Assembly: GCA_016081115.2 (NCBI GenBank)
Contig: CM071924.1
Location: forward strand, 93,882,616 to 93,946,615
Length of the DNA: 64,000 bases
Reading direction: 5' to 3'
Origin: Rehmannia glutinosa
Taxonomy: Eukaryota > Streptophyta > Magnoliopsida > Lamiales > Orobanchaceae
Shown: one piece after another, positions 11,501-21,904 of the stretch
Layout of the letters: each line of letters opens with the position of its first letter
Numbering within the stretch: position 1 is the stretch's first letter
Notes under the pieces: model-generated
The model's input: only the letters and a program-made list of their open reading frames with translations
What the model was told of the DNA's origin: nothing
Databases searched by the model: none
Made by a program: the position numbers and the translations under genes

Positions 11501-12317
11501 ACGTGGATTTTGTCTTTGCCTATGGAGCGATAAGGTGACATGTCTTGGACCATCATGAACAAGGAGTTACAAGGAAGAACGAAGGAATCGCTGTCTGATC
11601 CACACGATTCCGGAGTTGAATGGAATGTTTGGTTGGCGCTACACTTCAGTACGCAACCGCTACTTGTAATGCATGGGTTGGCGCTACACTTCAGTACGCA
11701 ACCACTAATTGTCTTGCATGGGATTGGCGCTACACATCAGTACGCAATCCTCATGTCTGCTTGAATCATCGTGCTTGTGTGACCACGAACTATTTCTTAA
11801 ACTGTATAAATATATTACTTAATATATATTTATCACGATGCTTGTGGGCTATGTGTGAAATCATGCATCATACCTCACGCATTTTCATACAACCGTTTTC
11901 TCGCGTTAACTATATATATCGCCACACTTGCACACGATCACCCCATCCACCGAGATTCTCGTCTCACTCGTTTTCTAACCTTTAGATGAAGAATACGTTG
12001 AAGACGTCGAACCTACCACGATTGAATTCCTTCCGTTGATGTGGAGCGACACTCCTTTTACTTTTATTGTTGTTGGATTTCTTCATTTTGTTTCTTTGAC
12101 CGTAAGTTAAATTCGGATAATCTATTGGGTTGTATTCGATTAGTCGGATCTTAAGATGTAATTTGTACTTGGGTTTTTTTTTTGAGGACTACTTGGGTTT
12201 ATTTTAATTCCGCTGCATTAGACTCTTTTCACTTGAAGTTTCGTATCATGGGTTTAGACTGTTGATTTATTTCTATTTAAGTGATTGATCGTTATCGCGT
12301 CACGTTTGAGCGTAACA
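8525..12317 (+). mobile_element. Solo LTR of a Ty3/gypsy-class element, 3793 bp, TSD AACAA
   Basis: Begins TGTGAAGCCCCAAT, ends CGTAACA, and is flanked by identical 5-bp copies AACAA at 8520-8524 and 12318-12322. It aligns along its length with the LTR at 58035-62003 (shared blocks: CTTGGTTGATCAT, GGGGCTGACCT, CATTAAAAGCCC, ATGGATACGTCGGGGATGGA). No internal domain or second LTR adjoins it, so it is a solo LTR, normally produced by unequal recombination between two LTRs. The lineage is inferred only from LTR size and the Met-type primer site after the second copy. Confidence 0.9.
11633..11760 (+). repeat. Three tandem 45-46-bp units inside the solo LTR
   Basis: Units starting at 11633, 11678 and 11724 each open with TTGGCGCTACACTTCAGTAC or a close variant and contain ACGCAACC. 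The same triplication is found in the other LTR of this family at 61286-61400, so it predates both insertions. It lies several hundred bases from the LTR 3' end, where regulatory repeats of U3 would be expected. Role unproven. Confidence 0.8.
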
Positions 12318-12322
12318 AACAA

Positions 12323-13199
12323 TATATAATTATTTTTAGTTTATAATATTATGTTACCCTATTAATATTATTAATAATATATTTATAGTAGTATTGTATG
12401 TTATAAATAAAATGAAAAATCAACAAAAAATTGTATTAGGAAGCATTTTTAGTGCAAGTTCAGATCAACGAGCATAACTTTCAATTCTGATATGATTTTG
12501 GGATGATTCTTGAAGATATGGATTCACAATCCATTCATTTACAAATTTTCAGAGATATTAAACTAAAATCAAAGTTTGGAATGATATTTTCTTGAATCAA
12601 AAATTCATCACAACTTGAAGCTTGAAGGGTTGCTCATTTAGTTTTTAGACTTGGCCAAGTTTGATATGTTGGGCATAACTCGGAAACCACAAGTCTATTC
12701 GAGCTGAAATTTTAACTGAATATTCACAACTCATAGGGCTACAATATTGCTTCATAACACAAAGTCAGATTCAGAGTTGGTAAATTTTGATAAAATCACA
12801 CAAGTTGGTGATCAATCCTGCAGGCCAACCACAACTCAGTTATTCAACCATATCTTGGTCCATGGTGGCTGGAATTCAATGAAGCTAACACATAGTGTTT
12901 AAAAATATGAGAACTGGGAAAAATTGGATAGAGCACAAAAAATGGAGAAATACGTCCCGCCGGGTCCGACTACTATCCACCAGAGGTGGCGGTGCCAGAG
13001 TCGGCTAAGGTTATCCAGAATTGGGGATAAGGATGATAAATAGTGACCATGTGACAAAACGAATGATGAGATGTGCCATTTGATGTGACTTTGATGTGAT
13101 GGGAGTAAGTGATGTGGTTTGAAGTGATGTGATGTGATGTGATGTGCACATGGCACGCAAATCAATGTAATCTTATCGGGTTTCATGATTAAAATATTT
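12323..13199. other. Retrotransposon debris without clear genes
   Basis: Low-complexity sequence to 12430 is followed by about 450 bp with the flavour of gypsy untranslated regions (GGGCATAACTCGGAAACCAC). Then comes a short run of repeated GATGTGATGTGATGTGATGT (13123-13142). No frame with recognisable domains. I could not set element boundaries. Confidence 0.35.
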
Positions 13200-14283
13200 T
13201 TGGGATTTTTCCGGGATGACACATCATTTTTAAGAAAATCGGAAATTTTAGTCGAAATAAGATTTTATAAATTAAGAGTTCGATTAATATGAAATTTTAT
13301 GAAAAACGAGTCGTTAGACGATTATATGAATTAGGTGATTAATTAAGGATTAATTGAATTTATGTTTACTTTGACTTTTAAGTTGACTTTTGACTTTAAA
13401 TTGATTTTGACTTTATGTTGACCGTTGACTTTGACTTTTGACTTTGGTCACCTATCGTTTTTAAAGCTCTTTAAAAGGGTACCGAACACCCGATTATGGG
13501 AATTTTTACTTTAAGAACGTCTTGACATCGCATTACTTAGCTCATTAGACTAAGTTATTTGATGAACTTTACTTTGTCCTATGTCATTTAAGTTGAAAGG
13601 ATTAATCTGTGTTAGGTGCGGCGCAATCGGATAACGGACTTATTCGAACAAATACATCACTAGATATCGTAAACTTCAAAGGTGGGTAAACTTCTTATTT
13701 TGTAAGCATGTTGTCTTTGTTATACTATGTCCATCAACTTTCTATAACGCTAAAATGGTAGAAGAGCCACTTTTTTATATCGTCAACGTTAGGGGAGACC
13801 CTTCGATGCGAAATGGTCGAGTGCCATATATATACGCGCCAACGTTTGGGGGAGACCCATCGGTGTCGAAAATGAACTTTATTGCATTATGATTGTTGTT
13901 TGACTTATATAAGTGTAAATGCACATTTCCACTCGAGTTTCACAACTCACGCCCTCAAATGTTTTAATACATTTCGGATAATGATGACGAGCCTCGGAGC
14001 CGAGGCGCAGGGACCTGCGTGGGCGCGTTCTATTATTCCCATAATAATTTAAGTACCTGTGTTTTGATGAAGCAAACCTTAAAGCTTTTGTAATAAGTAT
14101 TTTAATAATTCGTAACTCTTATTATCCTTATTAGTTTTTGATAACTTTCAAGTTTATATTAAAAAATTTTTAAGTCCACATTTTAATAATTAAAGTATTC
14201 TATTTATGCTTCCGCAAATTATTTATAAATTCTCAAGTGTACCACAAATGGCGTTCCTAATCGAAATGGGTTCGGGCGTTACA
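13200..14283 (+). mobile_element. Probable Ty3/gypsy LTR fragment, Tekay-like
   Basis: The right edge ends GGGTTCGGGCGTTACA at 14283, typical of chromovirus-type LTR ends in plants. Internal features of that kind include repeated GTTGACTTTTGACTTT, CGACGAGCCTCG-like GC-rich text near 13985-14020, and two copies of GGGAGACCC (about 13793 and 13851). The left boundary and target duplication could not be found. Assignment to Tekay is by resemblance only. Confidence 0.45.
13371..13443 (+). promoter_or_regulatory. Cluster of eight TTGAC cores
   Basis: Within about 75 bp there are eight TTGAC pentamers, most followed by TT. TTGAC is the core of the W-box bound by WRKY factors in plants. The cluster lies inside a probable LTR, where it might act as an enhancer, but simple repeat expansion explains it equally well. 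Confidence 0.3.
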
Positions 14284-14344
14284 GAATGATACTATCAAAT
14301 TGAAATCACAAGACAAAAACAAGTTTCCGATCGAGGTAAAAACA

Positions 14345-15112
14345 TTTACTGGGTTGATCCTACCTTTTGAAATATTGTCCAGATCAAATCTTTCGTAGAT
14401 GTGTACCCGACAATGAGGCGGGTAACATTATTAAATTTTGTCATTCTTAAGCATGTGGCAGTCACTTTTCAGTAAAGAAAACCAGTGCAAAAATCTTGCA
14501 ATATGGATTTTATTGGCCAAATCTTTTCAAAGATATTTACACTTTTTGCAAAAGTTGTGAAAATTGTCAAAAGTTAGGATCAATTTCAAAATGAAACATG
14601 ATGCCTTTGAATCCTATTTTGGTGATTGAAATCTTTGACTATTGGGGTATTGATTTTATGAGGCCATTTCTAGTATCATTTGGTTTTATTTACATTTTAG
14701 TTACAATAGATTATGTTTCAAAATGGATCGAGACAATTCCTTGTCGAAACAATGATCACAAAATTGTGATAAAATTTATGAAGGAAACTATTTTGAGTCG
14801 ATTTGGAATTCACGAGTCATTATTAGGGATGGGAGAACACATTTTTGTAACAAAGTTTTTGTAACTTTAATGAGAAAATATGGAATCACACATACAGTTG
14901 CAATCCCTTATCACCCACTGACAAATGGACAGGTTGAAATTGCAAATAGGTAGATAAAACAAATTTTGGAGAAAACAGTTAACTCAAATCATAAAGATTG
15001 GTCTCTTAGACTTATTGATGCACTTTGGGCATACAGAACTACTTTTAAAACATCATTGGAAATGTCTCCTTATAGAATAGTTTATGGAAAACCTTGTCAT
15101 TTACCCGTGGAA
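14345..15112 (+). pseudogene. Athila-type gypsy integrase fragment (plus copy)
   Basis: Matches Athila integrase in order: a degenerate HHCC zinc-binding region (14400-14570, ending in a Cys-x2-Cys pair), MPLNPILVIEIFDYWGIDFM with the first catalytic Asp (14601-14660), YVSKWIE, then a decayed second motif where the usual Asp-Gly-Gly is replaced by GMGEHIF. After 14860, in another frame, come IPYHPLTNGQVE (third catalytic region) and MSPYRIVYGKPCHLPVE. Stops occur in the zinc-binding region, and the frame breaks near 14860. Not functional. Confidence 0.85.
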
Positions 15113-15706
15113 TCACAAGAGGTTTAGCCGGACATGGGAAAAGAATAATTCATAGACAAATTATTCAGATTCATATAAAACTACATGAAAATAAGAATAC
15201 AATGGAGAAAGAAAACTCAGGGGTATCGATGATCTCTCAATCAATCTTCAATCCTCAAGCGTGGATGCGATCTTGACCTTTCTCTCGATTCCTCCGGAAG
15301 AAGGATGATCTTTTCTATATTGTTTCGACAAGGAATTACCTCGATACATTTTGAAACATAATCTATTGTAACTAAAATGTAAATAAAACCAAATGATACT
15401 GGAAATGGCCCCATAAAATCAATACCCCAATAGTCAAATATTTCAATAACCAAAATAGGATTCAAAGGCATCATGTTTCATTTTGAAATTGATCCTAACT
15501 TTGGCAATTTTCACAACTTTTGCAAAAATTGTAAGTATCTTGAAAAGATTTGTCCAATAAAATCCACACTGCAAGATCTTTGCACTGGTTTTCTTTACTG
15601 AAAAGTGACCGCCACATGCTTCAGAATGACAAAATGCTACCTACCTCATTGTTGGGTACACATCTACGAAAGATTTGATTTGGAAAATATTTCAAAAGGT
15701 AGGGAT
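14358..15706. repeat. Large inverted repeat: 390-400-bp arms, about 560-bp spacer
   Basis: Arms 14358-14756 and 15318-15706 are inverted copies of the same Athila integrase segment at high identity. A read-through transcript could form a long hairpin, a typical source of small interfering RNA in plants. That consequence is inference; the inverted repeat is seen directly. Confidence 0.8.
15318..15706 (-). pseudogene. Athila-type integrase fragment, inverted copy
   Basis: Read on the minus strand it repeats the first half of the plus copy at 14358-14756: DPYLLKYFPNQIFRR, the Cys-x2-Cys region and MPLNPILVIEIFDYWGIDFM, ending after IPCRNN. Residue differences such as MRPF versus MGPF show the two copies have diverged slightly. 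At its upstream edge it is fused to a copia gag start, and at its downstream edge it breaks into unrelated sequence. Confidence 0.85.
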
Positions 15707-15930
15707 CATTTACTGTGAAGCATTCAATTTTTAAATTTTCATCCAGATGGTGACGAAGAAAACTCATAGTCTTAGCTTTGTCTTGTGCAGATGCACTTTT
15801 TCCTTCTTTAATACTATCACCCAAACCTTTAGCATCTAGATGGATTTCAGCATCTAAAGCCCCTGACATATAATTTTTTTCCAGCAATATTATCAAGAGC
15901 AACAAAATCAAGTTTTGCGAGGTTAGCCAT
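15695..15930 (-). pseudogene. Copia gag start fused to Athila integrase
   Basis: From an ATG at 15930 the minus strand reads MANLAKLDFVALD, then after a one-base shift LDAEIHLDAKGLGDSIKEG and FLRHHLDENLKIE. This is a known N-terminal gag pattern of one copia group. In that family the next residues are a DP-containing block. Here DP is immediately followed by Athila integrase sequence (LLKYFPNQ). The chimera therefore joins two unrelated polyproteins near 15700 at a shared Asp-Pro. Confidence 0.75.
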
Positions 15931-16004
15931 AAGGATATTTCAAATTAAGAAATGAATAAAATTTCCGTACTTACAAAAAGTATTGAAAAATTGGCGAGAG
16001 ACTC

Positions 16005-16070
16005 GTGCTGATAACGTGATATAAATAATCTCAAAATAGTGTATTTATAATTGTGCAAATAGTGAAATTG

Positions 16071-16114
<44 letters not shown>

Positions 16115-16118
16115 TATA

Positions 16119-16157
<39 letters not shown>

Positions 16158-16400
16158 TTTGCGAAAGAGATTAGAACTAATTTTGCTTGAAAGTCGTGTA
16201 TCTTATATTCTTCTTCATTTCATTGCAACATATTTATGACAAAAAATTTACAACCACTACAGTATTTTGTGAATAACCAAACACCCATATGTATTTGGTT
16301 TAATAATTTTAATATAGTTCAACCACTCTATTGTAATGTTGTTAAAGTCCATCCGCTATATTGTAATACAATAGACTTATTTATGTGAGCTATCTTGCTC
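16005..16400 (-). mobile_element. Possible copia LTR and primer site upstream of the minus-strand gag fragment
   Basis: On the minus strand, about 75 bases before the gag ATG, is CACGTTATCAGCACGAG, a sequence often seen at the LTR/primer-site junction of plant copia elements. The adjoining AT-rich DNA with microsatellites would then be the LTR. No second LTR is available to confirm it. Confidence 0.35.
16073..16154. repeat. Compound microsatellite (TA)n(CA)n(GA)n
   Basis: TA dinucleotides to about 16102, then CA to about 16113, a short break, then GA from 16122 to 16154. Likely polymorphic. No functional claim. Confidence 0.95.
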
Positions 16401-16409
16401 ATTTTTATT

Positions 16410-16993
16410 TAGGGAAGGCAAAATCCCCGCGGGGAACCATCCCCGTTGGTACCCGAGCAATATGGGATGGGGAATCCCCGATTAATTCGGGGGTGGGACG
16501 GGGATGGTGATTCCCCGATTCTTTAGAACCGAGGATGGGACGGGGATGGTATTTATATTCCCCGTCTCATCCCCATCCCCGTTTTGATAAAATGGGGATT
16601 AAAAATCCCCATCCCCATTCCCGATACATATATATTATATTTATTTATTATTATATTAATTCTAGTTATAATATTTATTTTATTTAATTTAAAGACTAAA
16701 CTCTTAAGTATTTATAATTTTCATTGTTCTCATTAATTCTTTTATGTATTGTTTTATAATTTTTTTATTTATTTTAATTATTTTAAGTAATTTTTTTTAT
16801 AATTTTTTTTATTAAAAATTAAAAATGGGTAACCCGATTCCCCGTGGGGACCCCGATCCCCGAATAGGGATTCCCCATCCCCATCCCAAATGCACAAAAT
16901 GGGGAATGGTACGGGGATGGTATTTGGGATGAGATTCTGGGATGGGGATGGTATGTCCAATACCAGCCCCGTCCCCGCCCATTGCCATCCCTA
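16410..16993. mobile_element. GC-rich hAT element, 584 bp, TSD TTTTTATT
   Basis: Ends TAGGGAAGGC and CCATCCCTA form inverted termini (TAGGGATGG on the complement), flanked by identical 8-bp copies TTTTTATT at 16402-16409 and 16994-17001. Subterminal regions are dominated by GGGGATGGGGAT and CCCCGCGGGG, with an AT-rich core at about 16620-16820. No transposase frame. Remnants of the same family appear at 32715-32771 and 56150-56320. Confidence 0.93.
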
Positions 16994-17176
16994 TTTTTAT
17001 TGTCTTCATTTAATTTATTTTTTACATTTTTATTGTCTTCATTTTTGGTACTCTTAATCACAATGCGATTCCTTTGGTGCTTTTTGGTGGACTTGCAAAA
17101 ATATATGTAAAGAATAAGTAATTATATCAACATTATTCTATGGTCCAAATATCAACAAAATTAAATCCCACGTATT

Positions 17177-17380
17177 CAAGGACGAGCCATAAAATAAAGA
17201 CTAAGGGGCGAGGTTTATTTTTTCTTGACACTAATAATAATAATAGGTAGTTTATATTTTTTAAGGGGGCAAAATTATAAAATTTAATAATTCTATATCA
17301 AAAAGTTATACTAATTATGAAAATAATTTGAAATCAAGGTGGGGCGACCGTCGCCACCAGACACTCTAGCTTTGTCCCTG
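17177..17380. mobile_element. hAT MITE, 204 bp, TSD CACGTATT, at the 3' end of the DWARF27-like gene
   Basis: Termini CAAGGACGAGCC and GCTTTGTCCCTG (complement CAGGGACAAAGC) are imperfect inverted repeats, flanked by identical CACGTATT copies at 17169-17176 and 17381-17388. The right-hand duplication reaches 17388, the last base of the stop codon of the DWARF27-like frame, so the insertion lies exactly at the end of the reading frame. Confidence 0.9.
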
Positions 17381-17387
17381 CACGTAT

Positions 17388-20300
17388 TTAATCAAGTATA
17401 TATGGCGATAAAAAAATTAAAGAAAAAAAACTATTACATAATTTATAGCATGGCTGGGTGAAAGCTGGATCTGAGGATTCTGGTGGAGGCTCCTCTCCAA
17501 ATATATATTCACAGCTCATGTCATCAAAATCTGCAAAATTAACATGTATACTTTTATTTTTAAACATATAAACTTAATTTGCACAATTTTTTATCATAGA
17601 CACTTTCTGTCATTCAATGTCGTTCACGTTATAAAATAAGTTGATTTACTTTTAAGTATGAATGAAAATTTGCAAATTTAATATTTCATCTTATGCTCCT
17701 ATCAATTGTGTGAATGCCACATGTATAAAAATGATATCATCATTTACACATGACATGTATTAATATAAAGTAAAATAGAAGATAAACACCAAATGAAATC
17801 TTAATTGGAAAATTTGGGCATATAATATATATAACCAATCTAAGGTTGTCCCCTCTGATTAATATATAGTACTATTCTAACCTATTATAACCAATCTAAG
17901 GTTGTCTTGAAATTTTAAGGATACAAGTACGGTATATATATGCATATAAAATTACATATTTTTAAATTATGGAAAATATAGGCGTATTAATTACAACAAA
18001 AAAATCAGTGTTCCAAGCATAAAAAAAAACTAAACTTTCATAAAATACTCAAATCTAAGTGTGAAAACTCATATAGACACACAAAATACATTTTGAAAAT
18101 ATTAGCAATAGATAAATTCAATCTCTTTCCATATGTAGATATATAAGAATTGATATGAACGTGTTTTGTTTATTTCAAATTTTAATGTCTAGGCCATATT
18201 TTATTTATTTATTTCAATTAGACATTTTATGCATATGTATAGATATGCATCTTTGGAGTAATTAAAAATATCAAATAAAGTATCCTATCTAATACGTACT
18301 CGGTATGGGTACGCCACCCACAAAAGTTTCTAACCATGACATATAAATATGTAATAAATGATCGAATTAAATTAGCTTTAGAAAAAAGCTAATTGGTAAA
18401 ACAAGGACTATTTAATTTGGGTTATTTGATTAAAGTTGCTTACTAGGGACCATGTTCATTGGTATTCCAGTAAATTCCTTGATGAAAATTTGGGACGGCA
18501 TCTTGCATAGACTAGTGCAAATTCCAACACAGTTCGTCGCCTCCAAAAACCTGAAAAAATTAAATGGGAAAAAGATTACAAAATTGCCTAATTAAAAAAA
18601 ATATCAGTTATATATCAAAATTACAAACACCCCATATATCTAACAAATGGTCTATAGACTCTATACCCATCTTTGTTTTTGACAACAAATAGTCAAGATT
18701 GTAAAAGAGAATCAAATGTCAAGAAAGTATTTATAATTTTGAAAGATAATTAGGTCATTATAATAAGAGTAAACCTCCAAGGTAGTTTTCATAATTAACC
18801 CAATATATTGAAAAACAATTTAGTAAGAATAAGTGAGTGTTTGCAAACACTTTAAGATGATTATATTGTGTGGATAAATTAAAAAGTAGTTTCTAGTTTT
18901 TCCAAATGTTAATCTTTGCTTCGATAATTCTGCATAATCTAATTAGAATCGAAAAACATGGGTATGTGTGCTTTAGTGCTTTTGGTTTGATTTTTACATA
19001 CAAATAAATTACTTTTATGTACAACTCAATCAACCCTATATACTAATTGAAAAAAACAAATACGATACATGTCATCACATCATTATTTTGAGACATGTGT
19101 TAACTACTCATTATCCCAATTAGACATGACGGCTTATCTTGCAACCTATATTATATATATTTTCATATTTTATATATTTTTTTATATTTTATATATATAA
19201 TCTAAAAGATAGCAAATAATACAAAAATCAGGGATTCTATCTAACAATATTTTTTTTCGTAAATTAAAGATTCTATCAATACAATATAAAGAATCTATAT
19301 ATATATAATCTAAAAAGGTAAATTACTCTGAATAATGGAAGATCAAAGATTTCATCTATACAATTTATTATAATCTAAAAACTAAATAACAATCTAAAAA
19401 CTAAAGCTTATATCTAAAAAATATGAACAATCTATCTATGTAAAATTAGCACAATTAACTACATGATTATTTAAACGATAAAATAAAAATATAACTAAGA
19501 ATTAAAAATTCATGTCATTTTGATAAGCCAAATTACAAAAAAAAAAAAGCTCTAATTTAATAAAATGAGCACAAATAATACTTAGGTGTTTTTCTTGTTA
19601 TTCACTAAACACTATATCTCTTTTAACTCGTTTAAGTTTTAGGTTCTATGTTACAAACACTGTCAATTTCTCATTTTCAATTATTTTCGCTTTTGCAAAC
19701 AATCTCATGTATATTCTCATAGAGAAAGTTGGTTGAAATAGACGATGCAAATGATATACCCGCATTTTTATGTGCACAACATTTTTCTCGAGTTTTCCTT
19801 CAAAGTCGACTCTTTCACCTTACAAGAAGGAAGATAAACAAATTAATATATAATATTACTTTCACAAAAAAAAATTATTTTCCTATAGGCTATAATATTT
19901 CATTTTGATGATTAATTATTATAACTTAATTGGAAGGATTCTCAAATTAACATACCTCCATGGGCCCGACCAACCAAGCCATGGTATGTGTTATGAAAAC
20001 GGCCATAAATTCTCTTGAAAATTTTGATGGTGGAAGCATTACCCTATTCTGATAACAAATAAATCCATATGCTAATTAAATTTTTTTAATAGTCCCTAAT
20101 TTTCAGTTTACAAATATAATTAATTAAATCAAATAGTTATAAAATAATCAATTAAGAAAAAGTAAGGATAAAAAGTTAGAATAATTGTAAACTTGGTCTC
20201 GTAAATAAAACACTAGATGAAATACAAGATCTCAATTGCGTAACTATAGCTAGGGGCTACCAATTTTTGTACTGCAAATATTTTAGGTAGCAATTATGAT

Positions 20301-21764
20301 CCCATGGAATTTTGAATATGTTGGTCCAAAAAGATCCTAATATTTTATTTGTTCCCACAACACTCTTGTCCTTTAGCCAAAATACTCAAAATATCTATGA
20401 CCATTAAATTAAGTTACATTACTAAAATTGAAATACTGAAATTGTCACATCAAGAAATTTCAGGACTAAAATTGTCAATCCCTAAGAGTTACAAGACTAA
20501 AATTGCAATTAAGACATAAAAACCCATGAAAGATTGTGTTAATTATATTAAACTGTTTTCAATCTTAAGCAATAAATATCATCTTCAAGAAAGCCTTCTA
20601 ATGGTAATTAAGGAGAAACTTGCCAAGTCACGTAATTCATTAGGAACGGCTTTAAAAATAGCTTCAAGATAAAGTTGTCTTTGTTGGATTGGAGTGAATT
20701 GACTATACATCATTTTCATTGTCTCCACCAGACCATCGTACCCACTCTTGTTGCTTTTCACCCCTATGCATCAAAACATACATACAAAAAGTCATTAGGC
20801 CTAAAAAGACTGACGGTCATTACCATATTAAATATATTCTTCGGTTAGTAGGTATTTGGTCATTTTTAAAAATTCGATGCGGTACATTTCTCGGCACTGA
20901 GAAATTATTCTTGGCATGGAGAAATGAGTCTCGGTGACGTGAAATGAAAAAAAAAGGGCAAAGTGAAAAATTAAACTAAAAAATGGCTAAACAAATATTT
21001 TTGTTATGGATGATCGACCAAAAATCGGACGAACTCTAAACTTTATATACAAATAAGTATTTTTATGTTCTGTATATAGAACATAAAAATACTTATTTGT
21101 ATATAAAGTTTAGAGTTCGTCCGATTTTTGGTAAAGTTTATTTGTATGATACACAATTTTATTTGTATATATATATATATATATATATCTTGGCAAAATC
21201 CCCGCCTAGCCTTCGATTAATTCCCGCCTAGGCGCTAGGCCCTCTTATCCGCCTATGATTTTTTTTCTTATTAGGCCCGTCTAATCCCACCTAGGTCCCG
21301 CCTAGGCACTAGGCCCCAATCTGCCGCCTAGCGAGCGCTTTTTACAACATTGATATATATATATTTTATATATAAATATATATATTCTGTTTCCTAAATT
21401 TAATAAATGATACTTGTGGTATAAGGTCAAATATAATGCTGACAAAATTGTGTATCATACACGTTTATATAATATACTTTATTATTTACTAAATATTTTA
21501 ATATGTACATGCATATGTGTATCTAATTACGAAAGAACCTGATACAGCTTGATAGGTGTCGGAGAAATAGTTAATGACGATGGTATCAAGCCAGTTGTCG
21601 TTGTAAACGGTTTTGGATTCGTGAGACGGTGATGTTTCTAAATTATTGCTTGAGAGAACTGATAAAATGGAGAGAGAGCGTCTAGGATTTAGCATGGTAA
21701 CTCTCCGGTTGATTCGCGGTGGCCGGAAAAGGCTCTTACACGGCAGCATGAGCGTTGCATCCAT
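17388..21764 (-). CDS. D27: DWARF27-like gene (beta-carotene isomerase family), six exons, with frame lesions
   Basis: D27-family proteins are plastid iron-binding isomerases. D27 itself converts all-trans to 9-cis beta-carotene in strigolactone synthesis. Exons on the minus strand: 21764-21539, 20763-20620, 20048-19956, 19818-19760, 18550-18444, 17530-17388. Family motifs in order: VYNDNWLDTIVINYFS; SGYDGLVETMKMM with IQQRQ; VMLPPSKFSREFMAVF and WLVGPME; a decayed NVVHIK block; TNCVGICTSLCKMPSQIFIK; NFDDMSCEYIFGEEPP ending in PCYKLC. The Cys-rich C-terminal half and final Cys are kept. Most splice sites are canonical GT/AG. Problems: the AG nearest exon 3 leaves the frame off by one (an AG ending at 20072 would restore it), and exon 4 needs two shifts to match the family and otherwise reads a stop. 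The C-terminus runs 13 residues past the last Cys. Either a recent pseudogene or an assembly with small indels. A D27-like paralogue rather than D27 itself is possible. Confidence 0.82.
21017..21132. repeat. Perfect 55-bp inverted repeat with 6-base loop in intron 1
   Basis: Arms 21017-21071 and 21078-21132 are exact reverse complements, separated by GTATAT. The unit carries ATCGGACGAACTC. The second DWARF27 copy has only one diverged arm at this intron position (57320-57355), so the palindrome probably arose by inverted duplication in this copy, or the other arm was lost. Confidence 0.95.
21185..21352. mobile_element. MITE with GCCTAGGCGCTAGG subterminal repeats in intron 1
   Basis: GC-rich blocks CGCCTAGGCGCTAGGCC and CCTAGGCACTAGGCCCC lie between ends near TGGCAAAA and TTTACAACATTG, inside TA-rich flanks. 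This composition is common among plant hAT-type MITEs. A target duplication cannot be resolved because both flanks are TA repeats. Confidence 0.6.
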
Positions 21765-21783
21765 GATGGGAGTGGTGGTGGTG

Positions 21784-21787
<4 letters not shown>

Positions 21788-21855
<68 letters not shown>
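21788..21855. repeat. (GA)34 microsatellite in the DWARF27-like 5' UTR
   Basis: An uninterrupted GA run of 68 bases (CT on the sense strand) lies between the TATA-like box and the ATG at 21764. The inverted second copy of the gene has only a short TCTCTCTC stretch at the same place. CT-rich tracts near plant start sites can affect transcription, but no effect can be read here. Open frames of repeated Ser-Leu or Arg-Glu across it are artefacts. Confidence 0.97.
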
Positions 21856-21857
<2 letters not shown>

Positions 21858-21888
21858 CGAGTGAATAAGAAAAGAGAAAACAAGTCAA

Positions 21889-21896
21889 TTTATAGC
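21889..21896 (-). promoter_or_regulatory. Likely TATA box of the DWARF27-like gene
   Basis: Minus-strand GCTATAAA, about 125 bases upstream of the ATG. The same ATATGCTATAAATT context is conserved upstream of the second copy (about 56816-56829, 71-84 bases from its ATG), which supports a real promoter element. The extra distance here is explained by the expanded GA tract. Confidence 0.6.
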
Positions 21897-21904
21897 ATAT
21901 CTAA

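Noticed and set aside
11249..11985. Several frames in the solo LTR, and similar ones at 60858-61409
   Set aside because: The same positions in the sister LTR do not keep the reading frames, as indels shift them. They are noncoding LTR sequence.
14598..14864. Possible intact integrase gene
   Set aside because: Only an 88-residue piece is open, the second catalytic motif is degraded, and flanking frames contain stops.
16778..17061. Overlapping minus-strand frames of 60-80 residues
   Set aside because: They lie in the GC-rich terminus of a hAT element with exact TSD. The apparent coding bias comes from GGGGATGG repeats.
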